DNA from: Chondrus crispus
Lineage: Eukaryota; Rhodophyta; Florideophyceae; Gigartinales; Gigartinaceae
NCBI RefSeq assembly: GCF_000350225.1
Contig: NW_005179037.1
Location: 62,001 to 126,000, forward strand
Reading direction: 5' to 3'
DNA length: 64,000 nt
The translations under genes were made by a program, and so were the position numbers. This document shows positions 39,946 to 50,300 of the stretch, in pieces. How positions within the stretch are numbered: the first letter of the stretch is position 1; the number at the start of each line of letters is the position of its first letter. The notes under the pieces were generated by a model. It saw only the letters and a program-made list of their open reading frames with translations. It did not search any database and was not told the DNA's origin.

Positions 39946-41722
39946 GATAAGATTAAGGATGCGGTCAGTAAAATTAGCAAGCGAGCTTGACTCTGGTATG
40001 TTTTTCTTCAACAAAGCGTGAAAACTTTCAGAGCGCTGAGTGCTTTGCACTCCCAAAGTTGGAGCGGTTGGGAAAAACACAATGCCCATCTGGTTCGTTT
40101 CGAATAAACGTGGTGTTGTAAATACCTACGAGCACGTTGTTGCTGTCGAAAGTTTTCGGGATTCATTGGAAACCAACGCGAGATCATTTCGTTCCAAAGG
40201 CGATCGAACTCGCCCTCAGTTGGGCTCCCACGAACTCCATCTATCTGCGATCGAAAAAGAATCCAGTTGCTAGGTCCGCCTTCCAGGCAGTTGGCAACGT
40301 GTGAGTACACATTGTTATCGATAAGGTGCCAAGTGCATTGAAGGTGCATCCGTGCGTCAGCATCGGGGGCCATTGACAGCGCCCCCGAAAGCCCGCACTC
40401 GTCATCCGTGAAGACGACACGAGGGAGCGGGACAGAATCTGGTGAATTCACAGGTCGCATTGTCATAGCCCAATCTGCAAGCATCCGAGACATTGTGCGT
40501 GCGTCCTCGCGCAAAGCAAGACAAACAGATGTGAATCTAGATTTCCTTAGTGAGTCAATCGCGATTACGCATGTTGTCTTATAGTCATACCTGGTCATAT
40601 GGTGAGTTGAATCGATGGTGACGACATCACCACATCTGGTGATAAGCTCTCGCGCCCCGCGTGGCGCGAAGAATATGCAGTTGAGTATCCCTTCATCCGA
40701 TCTACAAACGGAAATGTGCGTTACATCTCCTGCGCGGTGCATGTCACCAAGGAGATCTTGAGCGACAGTAGCGTCACCTTCTTGTCTTCGAAGCGCTGCA
40801 AGCGCATTACGAACGACTGTTGCAGGCACAAAGACATCTGGAACTGCCTTTCTCAAGAATTGAGTCGCACGTAGAACATTAGCCGAACCTCGGGAGGCTG
40901 ACATTGCAATGAATGTTTCCAATGTCGACGATACTCGCGGATCTTGCACAGCTTCAACCGATGAAGCTAGTCGCTGAAGCTTCATATCGCCAACTGCGGC
41001 TCGCGGCTTGTGGTTCGCGTGCCTAGTGATGCACTTTGTGATAATGACGAAACCTGGCCAGGATTCCTTCGAATTTGAAATGGAAGACTCGTCAGATATT
41101 GAAGACGCGAAAGGAGATTTGCTCTTTGTTTTCATCATTTGAGTATGCATCTGTGTCGTATCGGAATGTGAATATGTGATAGCCGAATCCCGCATGGCAT
41201 TTCTGGCTGCCACTTCGAGAGCAGAGCTAAGAATACCATTTTTCCCAACGCGTATGGCAGAGATCACTGCTTCGCATCTGCACTTCTTGGAATTTCTGTC
41301 ACGAAGATTGGCCTTAGAAACTGAGGTCAAAGATTTTTTCGAAAGCGCTTAATACGAGCATATGTGCACGTAGCTCGCAACCGTACAGGATGGTTATCCC
41401 CACCAATTGTTCGTCGTTCCATGGCCGAGCATGCCCATCCGACTTCATTCCTGTGACGACGTTCTTGACCTGTTGCAAGCGTTTTCAATATCATAGGATT
41501 ACATGGAACGAGAAAGTTGGGTTCCAAAACGCAAAGACTTGTGTCTGTCGGTACGGCGGTATAGAATATCGTACCGGCAACGGAACGTTCTGCTTCGGAC
41601 TCATCTGGGACTACCTCGACATACCCTCCGACACCTGCATCTTTGAGAGCCGTACCCATTTGTCTGAGTCGCTTCAATTCTTCGTCAGCAATACGGGCTG
41701 GAGCCGAAGTGAAGGGGAGCAT
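39946..41722 (-). pseudogene. MULE-2 transposase, N-terminal part and DDE domain
   Basis: Read from 41722. The N-terminal frame (41722-41327) matches the start of MULE-1 transposase (AVPTDTSLCVLEPNFLVPC against KVPPLSETRLLQPGFIIL). The main frame (41330-40008) contains the DDE domain: VVTIDSTHHMTRYDY (first Asp), PRVVFTDDECGLSG (second Asp) and QCTWHLIDNNV. A 1-bp shift near 40075 moves to the frame with STQRSESFHALLKK (catalytic Glu), which reaches LNLI at 39946 where Gypsy-1 begins. Apart from the shift, a join near 41330 and the insertion, it is well preserved. Function: transposition of the MULE. Confidence 0.8.
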
Positions 41723-42239
41723 AGCTCATGAAGTGTTGACGCGGTATCAGCAGGTGCGCCAACAGTAAAGAGATCGCCGCTTAATTCGGTATGAAGGGAG
41801 GGTTTCCGATCCCGGTATGTATCCACCGTCGTTCGATCGAAATCCTCCGTGGCTTGAAAACTTCGCTCGTCTGCAAAAGCTCTTTTTTAAAATAAAATCC
41901 CCAAAAGCCGAAAGACTGACTTATGACAAGGTGCCTGTAGCGGAGTGAATTTAAAGTGCAGAAAAAGAAAGTGTGCATGAAACTACAAATACACACTCAG
42001 AGCATCCCCACCGGTAGAATCAAATACCCAAACAACCAAAATTTGATGATTTGATGTCGATTGTCATCCCCACCGGTGCAACCAAATCATCAAATTTTTG
42101 GTGTCAATCTAAAAATCGGAACCAAATATCAAGAATTTGGTTCGGACAGTCTCTGATTACCCTTGACAATCCAGTTGTGCACGTTCTATTGGTCGACCGA
42201 AACGGCTTCCCACCAAAAAGTGCATCGATGCGGTATTTG
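41723..42239. other. Region between MULE-2 and the HGH1-like gene
   Basis: No gene. CATCCCCACCGGT occurs twice (42004-42016, 42067-42079), each followed by AATCAAATA-like or AACCAAATC-like sequence, together with ATTTGATGATTTGATG and ATTTGGTT words. This looks like a small transposon terminus or MITE, but its ends could not be fixed. Confidence 0.4.
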
Positions 42240-43163
42240 CCTCGTGATTACCAGTGTCTCCCGCCGATCCAGAATGCCCACTACGGCGTGCATGCTCTTC
42301 CCCCTTCCATCCCTCCAGAACGTCGACGGCCCCGCCATCCCTGATGCTCTTCCCCCTTCCATCCCTCCAGAACGTCGACGGCCCCGCCATCCCTGAGCGC
42401 GTCCTTCCCCGCCCGGCTCTTACACAACAACAACACTTCCTCGACCAACCAGGCGCGAATCTCCGCCATCTCCTCCCGTCCCACCTCCTTTGACCTCCCC
42501 AAGCACATTGCGACCGCCGCCGTACCCCCACCAACACATCATGGCACTCGTCCGCCATCGCGCAGTTCCGCACCCAGCTCGCCCCCGCCAGCCTCTTCTC
42601 TGCCTCCCCCGCCTCCAGCAATCTCAGCAACCTCGTCAACAGCTGTCTCTCCGCCTGCCTTCCCTCGACCAACAGGACGTCCCTCCCCTCCTGGCTCGCG
42701 CACGCATTCGACAGCCGCAGCACATTCGGAATACTCGGTACCCTCTCCACGAGCACGAGTAGCGTGCCCCTCTCCCGAAACCCGTCCGCGCCCTCCGCTT
42801 CGTCCACGCCCGGCGCGAAGCGCGTCAGGTTGGACAGCAGCGCCGCGTGCAGCGCGACGACGTCCGCGTCCAGGACCACCTGCGCTGCGAGCCGCACCGC
42901 GTCCGCGTGCGTCAGAGCCGCCGGCTCCTCGTCCTCCGACAGGTTCACAAGCGCAGACAGTGCTAGAGCAGTGCGATTCGCTGCTCAGCAGCAGCAGCAG
43001 CCGCAGGAGAACGTCGCTCGCGGCTGTCGAGCCAATCATCCGCCGCAGCACCGCTGCCGCCGGCGCGTATGTTCTCTCCGGGATCGCGCTGCTCGCGGTC
43101 GCGTGGGGAGCGCGTGCTGTCCGTGAGCAGGGAGGACAGCGCCGGCAGTCTGTCTTTGTCCAC
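42240..43163 (-). pseudogene. HGH1-family (DUF383/DUF384) gene, fragmented
   Basis: Minus strand. About 42985-42535 encodes ALSALVNLSEDE, ALLSNLTR, SIPNVLRLSNACASQEGR, LLTRLLRLL and GASWVRNCAMADECHDVL, which match the order of HGH1 blocks (ALVNLA, LSNLSR, NVSQLPEGR, RNCCFD..HEWLL). A frame change near 42510 leads to AEIRAWLVEEVLLLCKSRAG and LRDGGAVDVLEGW (C-terminal DUF384). A 52-bp tandem duplication (42294-42397) then disrupts the frame before MHAVVGILDRRETL. Hgh1 is a chaperone for folding of elongation factor eEF2 in other eukaryotes. The linker between the two domains is shorter than usual, and the N-terminus (about 43163-42985) is in other frames. It could be a pseudogene, a spliced gene I cannot resolve, or a real gene with sequence errors. 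Symbol from family only. Confidence 0.6.
42294..42397. repeat. 52-bp perfect or near-perfect tandem duplication
   Basis: 42294-42345 is repeated at 42346-42397 (GCTCTTCCCCCTTCCATCCC start). It lies in the HGH1 C-terminal coding part. As 52 is not a multiple of three, it shifts the frame. Confidence 0.9.
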
Positions 43164-43768
43164 GGTGGAGGTGAGAGGGAAGGAGTGCAGACAGAGTGGC
43201 GAGAGAGAAGGTCGCGGGATGGGTTTCGAGTGAGCGTGCGACTACGACTGAGGGTGCGATACGAGGGTGAGTACGAGTGTGAGGGCCAGTCCTAACAAAG
43301 GACTTTCCTCTCGTTTTTCCTTTCCCTCGCCCCGTTTTTATTGAGTTCTTCACTAAAATCGGAAGCACATTGCTGTAGTTTTTACTGTAATGCCATCCCA
43401 TAGTTCCACTCCTCGGAAATGGAACAGAGTCTGGACGGTCTGCAGATCCATGCAGCATGGAAGGTACAGCAACGCCTCCTCGCGCATGCACATGGCCCAG
43501 TCTGACTCCCTGTAGCTCGACAAAAGCAAAGCTGGACGACGTGTTGCTATAATGAGGTCCCTCGATGTGCATGACCAAAACTGGGCTGGATTGAGATATG
43601 AAACGAAAGATATGGAAGGGATGGAGGGTGCGGGGAGAGACTGTGTCGGTGTCGATGTTAGGAGGATGACGCGGTGGCGGGCAATGGCATGTCGGAGGAT
43701 GTGTGTTTGTCACGGTACTGAGGAGGTGAGGAAGATGGTGATGGGGCGTGGTGGTCGGGCGCGAGGTA
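43164..43768. other. Upstream region of the HGH1-like gene
   Basis: No domain recognised. The sequence is GC-rich to 43290, then AT-richer, becoming strongly G-rich after 43730. It would contain the promoter of the minus-strand HGH1-like gene. Long frames on both strands here are compositional. Confidence 0.4.
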
Positions 43769-43899
43769 GGGGTGGCGGGGAGGAGGGGACGTGGGGATTT
43801 TGGGGGGGAAGGGGGGGTGGCGGGGAGGGGACGTGGGGATATTGAGGGGAAGGGGGGTGGCGGGGAGGAGGGGACGTGGTCATATTTGGGGGGGAAGGG
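43769..43899 (+). repeat. G-rich tandem repeat, ~45 bp x 3
   Basis: Three units of the form GGGTGGCGGGGAGGAGGGGA followed by CGTGGKSATWTT and a G run. Many G-runs of three or more make G-quadruplexes plausible. The Gypsy-2 LTR begins directly after AAGGG at 43899. Confidence 0.8.
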
Positions 43900-44536
43900 T
43901 GTGGTATATGCGCCGTCGATTCGATTAGGTTTAGATCAGGGGCTGTAAGGCACGAACCTTACAGCCCACACGAGCCCACACGTGTACCACACGTGTGCAG
44001 GGCGTGCGCACACACACGTGGCACACACGTGTACTGTCAGCTCGATAGCTGACAGAGCCACCGCGCGCGACGACTCGCGCCGGCTACGGTAGCATGATAC
44101 TGTAGTCTGGTATGATAACCGAACACTTGTACATTAAATAAGGGAGGGACCGACGGCGGAGGAAAGGGACAAGCACGGGCTTGTCCACGACCTTCCGCCT
44201 TGGTCGACAACCCACCGCTTAACCTAAAACACGAGTCCGCTCTCGCGTCTCGTTTAGGTAAGGGAACCGACGCGGGGTGCAGGCGCTACAGTGCGCGCGC
44301 GTGCAGCGATCCGCCTCCGCCCGTCGACACTGGCCCGCTACCCAGTGTCGCTCCGGGGCGTTGAGGCGTCGGTCCGCCCCGCTGCGCAATCACTCGCGCC
44401 TGCCACCCTTCCCGCTCTACCACGCTACCAGGACCCGTGTCCTTTCCCTTTGCGTGTGTTCCGTCTTCCGCCGATCCGGAGTCTACTACTGAACTGCGTG
44501 CATACACCCCCGCCGTTTGGGGGTGTTTATGCTACA
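43900..44536 (+). repeat. Gypsy-2 5' LTR, 637 bp
   Basis: TGTGGTATATGCG...TTATGCTACA. Hairpins GGGCTGTAAGG/CCTTACAGCCC (43940-43967) and CTGTCAGCT/AGCTGACAG (44034-44055) precede a TATA-like ACATTAAATAAGG near 44132. CACACGTGTACC and similar words lie in between. Only the 3' half and scattered blocks resemble the Gypsy-1 LTR. Confidence 0.95.
44325..44350 (+). other. Covarying stem-loop in the Gypsy-2 5' LTR
   Basis: CGACACTGG (44325-44333) pairs with CCAGTGTCG (44342-44350), 8-nt loop. Relative to Gypsy-1, pairs three and four are changed on both sides so that pairing is kept. Confidence 0.75.
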
Positions 44537-44537
44537 G

Positions 44538-44550
44538 TGGTCTCCCGACC
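44538..44550 (+). promoter_or_regulatory. Primer-binding site of Gypsy-2
   Basis: TGGTCTCCCGACC, one base after the LTR end, identical in Gypsy-1. Confidence 0.75.
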
Positions 44551-44616
44551 TAGAAGACCCTGGAGTCCGATCTCCGAGAAGACTTCCGCTTCCCTCCGCG
44601 AACCGATCGCGTCGAG

Positions 44617-47187
44617 ATGAGCCAAGAGCTCGAGCCCTCGATCCGCTCCGAAGCGGCGGATCTGAGTCCGGCCGCTGTGCAGTCCCCATCCGCCCCGTCG
44701 GGCGACGGCGACGCAGGTCCTCGTGACCGCGAACCGTCGCTCGGATCCTCCGAGGAAAGAGCGGCGGCGATGTTCGAACGCATAGCCGAATACATCGAGG
44801 AAGTCCGTACTTCTCTCCGGATCGATGTATCGGACCATGTATACACTCGATGTATGGCCGAACTCCGCTCCCTGCGTGAAGGGAGGTTCGATAGAGTGAC
44901 GCAGTCCTTAGAGAATCTCCGAGCACTGATCGACGAGTTACACTCGCGGATCGTGCTCGTCGAAGACTCCCGTTTCGCCTCGCCCAGACCTTCCGGGCAA
45001 GGTCGCCCTGAGAGGCCGACCTCGGTGAGACGACCCCAGGACCGAACCTCTCCGTCCGCAGAGCAATTGGGTGCGTTCGCGCACCTCTCCGCTGAGCTCG
45101 ACGCCACTCGTCGGCGTGCTCGTGACATGGAACGTACCATGGCCGAAAGGCTAGCCGGTGCCCCCCCGAGAGGGCCCGGTGGTACCGTACCTCCGAGCGC
45201 CGCCGCCCCCGAAGGTTGGCGTCCGACTGGTGCCGCTACCAGTCGGACTACAGAAGGAAGCCGCCCTCCGATAGACGCGAACTTCGCGTCTGAGACCCAA
45301 GCCTTGCCGCCTATCGTCGGAAGTAGGCGGCAAGTGGACCGCGTATCGTACGCGGACGAACAGGACCGTGGAGGAGCCGCCCGCGGATCCGGAGAACCGA
45401 TGTTCTCCGTCGATACCCGCTGGGGCGGCTATCCGCCGGCGAGTTACGCCGAGCATCCAGGTCCGGTAGTCGTCCGTACGCTACCGGTTACCTCCTTCGG
45501 CACGCTGGGTCTCGCTGAACCCGGGCTCGAGCCGGTACATACGATGATCCAAGAGTTCAGCGCCGTTGCTGACTATCGTATGTACCGCTTGGATAACACC
45601 TCGAGGCTCGTTACCTCGGGTGACGCGGGACGGATCGCGAAGTACGTCCAACGCTGTCGTGGGATACGTCCCACGATGCGCAGCTTCGACGGTACCGACC
45701 CGATCCAGCTGCTGCCGTTCTTGAAGGATATCCAAATCACCTTCAACTCGCAACACCTGACCGAAGGTGTTGCGGTACGAGTCCTCGCGCATTTCCTCGA
45801 GCGCGACGCGGAGCGACTGTATACGAGTTATACGATGCGTGGCCTCCGCGCCGGCCAGCTCCACGACGACGTGAGCTGGCCGGGGCTCGTGAACCAATTC
45901 TTAAAACGCTACCTCACGGACGACGTGTTGGGTGAAGCGTACGACGCTGTCGCTACGGCGCGACAGCAATCCCATGAGACGGAAAGCACGTTTGCTGACC
46001 GACTCGAGACTGCCGCGTTCCGATGCACGGCAGTCTTCTCCGAACAGTCCCTCCTGCACTACTTCGTGCGGGGACTTGCACCGGCAACCCGTGCCGCAGT
46101 ATCCGAAACTGTGCAAAGGCTGCCAGGCAGTCAGAAGACCGATCTTCCGACCATCCGCCGTATCGCCACGGCGGAAGGTACAACGTACCGCGCCCGGCGC
46201 GGTTTACCTCTGCCGGATTCGAAACCGGCAGGGAGGGCTGGCAGGACTACGAAGTCCGCCGCGACAAGTTCACCCGCCTCGACCCTCCATATCGGGGAGG
46301 ATGAGTGGCAGGCCGACCCTGTCCTCATTACGCAAGGAGCAGGGCCCGTGGGGGCACGAACCCCCTCACCGATGTCGACTGGAACGACGTCGAGTTACGC
46401 GACCGCATTCGCGGCCACTCCGAGAGTGGCAAGGGGCACGGACCCCCGCGTCGCCGAGCTCGATATCTCGAGTCGAGATAAGGGAAGCGCCTCGCCTCGC
46501 GTGCCCCTCCTCACCGATGAGGAGGCGCGGCACGCGGCGACCTTCGCCTCAACGGACGGCAGCGCTTACGTGTGCTGGCTATGCCGTACGTATGGGCATG
46601 CCATGTACGCGTGCCCGTTCCTGTCGCCGGAACAACGAATGTTCACGGCGTACAGGAACTACCGCTACCAGATGGAGACGCGCCCCGGTGCGCGCAATCT
46701 CCTCCGGCAAGCGGTGGGCGAGGGCCGTCCCCCGCGTCAAGGTTTCCTGATCCGAACGGGTGGGGGCGCACGCTTCGCCCCCCGTGGAGGCGGGTACCGT
46801 CGTAACGAAGTCGATCGTCGGGATCGACCCGCCTATCGCCAGGCGGACACGAGGTACCCGCGCCAAGGAGAGAGAGGGGACCGAGACCGCTCACGGTTAC
46901 CCCAGCAGGTACAAAATGCGATAATGTACCTGCAAGACTGGGTAGAGGACCCGTACCCTCTACCCACGGAGGGTCACGAAGGAGAGCCGACTCGCTTCGT
47001 CCCCCATATCCTGCGACGACCGGACGCCGCAGGTCAAGGCCCGGAAGTACCGGAGTACTTCGCCAAGGCCGCCGAGCCGCAGTGGGGGAATCGTCCCGAC
47101 CCACGCGACCGGCTACCGGAAGAAGACCTGGCCGTCGATAGCCAGGAGGTTAGCTCCGATAGCACGGGTAGTTCGAAAAAAGGGTAA
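44617..47187 (+). CDS. Gypsy-2 Gag, 856 aa
   Basis: ATG at 44617 is the first in the leader after the primer site, and the frame is open to TAA 47185-47187. Residues ~45-125 are helical and charged (ERIAEYIEEVRTSL, LENLRALIDELHSRIVLVED), probably coiled coil. Residues ~150-300 are Pro/Gly/Arg-rich. A capsid-like domain follows (~310-500: DGTDPIQLLPFLKDI, RVLAHFLERDAERL, VNQFLKRYLTDDVLGEAY, ESTFADRLETAAFRC). The CCHC zinc knuckle is C653-x2-C656-x4-H661-x4-C666. The tail is basic then acidic. Gag forms the virus-like particle and binds genomic RNA. At 856 aa it is long for a Gypsy Gag. It ends 140 nt before pol, in a different frame. Confidence 0.9.
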   Translation: MSQELEPSIRSEAADLSPAAVQSPSAPSGDGDAGPRDREPSLGSSEERAAAMFERIAEYIEEVRTSLRIDVSDHVYTRCMAELRSLREGRFDRVTQSLENLRALIDELHSRIVLVEDSRFASPRPSGQGRPERPTSVRRPQDRTSPSAEQLGAFAHLSAELDATRRRARDMERTMAERLAGAPPRGPGGTVPPSAAAPEGWRPTGAATSRTTEGSRPPIDANFASETQALPPIVGSRRQVDRVSYADEQDRGGAARGSGEPMFSVDTRWGGYPPASYAEHPGPVVVRTLPVTSFGTLGLAEPGLEPVHTMIQEFSAVADYRMYRLDNTSRLVTSGDAGRIAKYVQRCRGIRPTMRSFDGTDPIQLLPFLKDIQITFNSQHLTEGVAVRVLAHFLERDAERLYTSYTMRGLRAGQLHDDVSWPGLVNQFLKRYLTDDVLGEAYDAVATARQQSHETESTFADRLETAAFRCTAVFSEQSLLHYFVRGLAPATRAAVSETVQRLPGSQKTDLPTIRRIATAEGTTYRARRGLPLPDSKPAGRAGRTTKSAATSSPASTLHIGEDEWQADPVLITQGAGPVGARTPSPMSTGTTSSYATAFAATPRVARGTDPRVAELDISSRDKGSASPRVPLLTDEEARHAATFASTDGSAYVCWLCRTYGHAMYACPFLSPEQRMFTAYRNYRYQMETRPGARNLLRQAVGEGRPPRQGFLIRTGGGARFAPRGGGYRRNEVDRRDRPAYRQADTRYPRQGERGDRDRSRLPQQVQNAIMYLQDWVEDPYPLPTEGHEGEPTRFVPHILRRPDAAGQGPEVPEYFAKAAEPQWGNRPDPRDRLPEEDLAVDSQEVSSDSTGSSKKG

Positions 47188-47327
47188 AGACGGTTACGTA
47201 CACGCGGTCGCGTGAGCCGTCTTTTCCCCACGAACTAGACCCGACCCCGCGTGCTCGCCAAGGACACGGGGGGTATTGTCCGATAATACATCCCCCGCTA
47301 CCGGAGGCGAGCACGGGAACCCCTGTA
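47188..47327 (+). other. Gag-pol spacer with two hairpins
   Basis: Right after the gag stop AAAGACGG pairs with CCGTCTTT, enclosing CACGCG/CGCGTG (about 47187-47224). A second stem GTGCTCGCC/GGCGAGCAC (about 47250-47315) encloses GGGGG/CCCCC and TATT/AATA. The pol ATG follows 12 nt later. Gypsy-1 keeps both structures (31208-31340) although its genes are dead. The structures could direct reinitiation, internal entry or ribosome bypass; no slippery heptamer was noticed. Confidence 0.65.
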
Positions 47328-50300
47328 ATGCCGATACAGGAGGGAGCACACGTCGAGGCCTCCGAAGGCCCGACGTTAGGGGAACAAGACACCGGGACAG
47401 CCGACGTCCCGGTGAGGCGTAACGATGGCGCCAGGGGCAACGACGACCGAAAACGTTCGGTCGACCCCCTGACTCCCGCGAGCCCAAGGTCGCCGGAGAA
47501 AGGTCCGTGTCGTACGGACTCGAGTAATCCGAGGGGGGTCACTGATCCGCGGACGCCCCAAGGAAGGGGGAGAAGGAAACGCAAGCGGGGCCAGCAACGA
47601 AATCGAAGGCCCCGGCGGAACGACCTCACCGATAAGGTCACCCCGAAGGTTGTCGACGGCGTCATTTGCCTTCTGACGTCGAAGATCTACAATGTCCTCG
47701 GCTCGATAGCCACAGAGGGAAATGCATTTAAACCCCGCACGATCGCTGTTGATACGTGCTCGGGGTATAATCTGGTGAGGAAGGCCGACCTTCCCCCCGA
47801 TTGGACGCGTTACGTCGTGCACGACGCACCTCTGCCACGATTGGCAGGCGCGAATAGCAACCCCCTCAAGCTTTCGGCCGTCGTCCGCCTGGCTGTGCGG
47901 TTGAGGAACACGGTGTTCCGAATTCCGTTCGTAGTCGCGGACCAGCTCGCCGTGCCGGTCCTTCTCGGCACGGCCTTCATCGATACGCACGTGCGATGTA
48001 TCGACATCGAAGCTCAACGAATGGAGCTACGCCAAGGCGGTTCCGTCGCCATCGTTGACGGAAAGGGGGAGTCGACTCCCCCTACCAGGCGACACGGAAG
48101 ACACACGGGTCGGCCAGACGTACGCGAGGAGGCCCCGCAAGCGATCCGAATCGCCCGCTGGGTTACCATCCCCGCGAGGTCGCAAGCCCGAGTGCGCGTC
48201 ACCACTGCGGGGAGGGGCCTCGTATTCATGGAGCCGAAGCCGTCACTTCAACACCGACATGGAGTGAGGCTGACGAACGGCGTCGTCGAGGTACTGCCGA
48301 ATCAGACCTTCGACGTCCTCGTCGCGAACTTTTCGCGACGGGAAAGGCGGCTTCCGAAGCACACCGTCGTAGGGTATGCGACGCGCAACCCCCTCGCTAT
48401 CCTGACGCCCGAACGTTGCGTCGCCGAGGGGGTCGCCCACGCGCTACACCTGACCGACTTGACCGATCAAGTCGGGAAGGCAAGAGCCGGACGACCAAGC
48501 TCCGATGAGCTAGAGACCGTTAGGAGGGAACAGGTGGGTACGGACGATCGGCCACCTGGAGACCAACCGACGGCGGGAGGCACCGTAAACATCCACAAAA
48601 AGGATCCCAAAAATCCACCGATGGATTGGGAAAAAGAGGTGGACTTGTCATACATCGACGATGACAAGCTCCGTGGCCACGTACTCGAGATGCTCCGTAA
48701 GCATTCGAGTCTGTGGAGCGGTGCGCTCGGAACGATCCGAGCCACGGAACACCGCATCCCTCTCGAACCGGGAACGAAACCGATTCGTTCGATGCCCTAT
48801 CGGAAGGGGCCCGCCATGCGCGAGATGGTTGCCAAGGAGGTCAACCAAATGCTGAACGCAGGGGTTATCGAACCTGCGAGCACCGAGTGGGCGTCCCCGG
48901 TGGTGCTCGTCCCGAAAAAAGACGGCTCTCTTCGGTTCTGCGTGGACTACCGGCGTCTCAACGCGAAGACGGCAGGGGATTCGTATCCGCTGCCCCGGAT
49001 GGACGACTGCATCGACTCGTTAGGAGATGCAGCCGTCTTTACGACGTTGGACTGCAATTCCGGTTATTGGCAGATCCCCGTCGCTCCGGAGGACCGGGAT
49101 AAGACCACGTTTACGACGCACATGGGCACGTTTCGCCACCTGCGCATGCCGTTCGGACTAAAAGGGGCACCGGCCACCTTCCAACGTGCATTGGATATTA
49201 TCCTTTCCGGAGTCCGCTGGCAAATATGCCTCGTCTATCTGGATGACGTCATAGTGTTCTCGCGTACGGACGCGGAACACGCGAAGCATCTCGACACTGT
49301 CTTGAGCTTGTTAGGGAGTGCCGGCATCTCCCTCAAGCTCAAGAAGTGTAGCTTCTTTCAACCGAAGGTACGCTACCTGGGGCACGTCATCTCCCCAGCT
49401 AAGTTGAGCGTGGCCGATACGGCGGCCGACGCCTTCCGGACGTTCACGTTCCCGAGGACGCTGACGCAGGTGCGCTCGTTCCTCGGGGCGTGTAACGTAT
49501 ATCGCCGCTTCGTTAAGGGCTTCTCGAAAATAGCCCGTCCGTTGACGGATATGACGCGCAAGGATTCGGATCCTGACTTCTATAATCCTACTGAAGATCA
49601 ACTCCAGGCGTTCGAGAACCTTAAGGAGTGCATGATCGCTCCGCCGATCCTCGCGTTGCCTCGGCATGGACGACCGTACATGATCGACACCGACGCGAGC
49701 GCCTACCAACTAGGCTGCACGCTGCTCCAAGAGCACGACCAGCCAAACGATTGGCGCCCCGTTGGGTACTGGTCTTACTCGCTGAACGACAGCGAACGAA
49801 ACTACAGCGCTACCGAGCGCGAATGCTTCGCCGTAGTGTGGGCCGTCCGCACACTACGGCCGTACGTTGAGGGCACGAAGTTCACCGTCCGAACGGATCA
49901 CGATGCCTTGAGGTGGCTCATGTCCCTCACCGAGAGTTCCGGAAGACTCACCCGGTGGCGGCTACGTCTGGCCGAATACGACTTCACCATTCAGTACCGC
50001 CCCGGGCGCGTGCACCAGGTACCGGACGCCCTGTCACGCCTCGTGTCGCCGAGAGTCGCCGACGACCCTCGCCCCACCGTCGGAGTGGATGACGACATTC
50101 CCACCTTCGACGTGTGCACGACCGTTCGCGACGTATCGAACGAGCTCGCGGGCCACGTTTGCATCGCGAGCTGCGACCACGAGGTCGAGCACGTCTTCGC
50201 GACGACACGGAACCAAGCCAGCTCACGCAGAAGGTCGCGCTCCCGGGCGCGCGACGAGCCGATGGGCGACGACGAAGCCCCCGCTCTCCAAGGACCCAAT

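Larger units (their letters stand above)
24360..41722 (-). mobile_element. MULE-2: Mutator-like element split by Gypsy-1 and MITE-2
   Basis: Transposase N-terminus and DDE domain at 41722-39946, then Gypsy-1 (27860-39945), transposase C-terminus with SWIM finger at 27859-27243, and 48 nt further the ZnF-Ulp1 gene (27194-24360), which MITE-2 interrupts. Same gene order as MULE-1. Taking out each insertion with one target duplication gives a continuous frame. Terminal inverted repeats were not identified, so limits are those of the coding parts. Confidence 0.75.

Noticed and set aside
43748..43948. Gly/Trp-rich plus-strand frame (GGEEGTW repeats)
   Set aside because: Translation of a G-rich tandem repeat; runs into the LTR.
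44550..45140. 196-codon antisense frame over the Gypsy-2 leader and gag start
   Set aside because: Shadow frame of gag with Arg/Ser-rich composition; no independent support.
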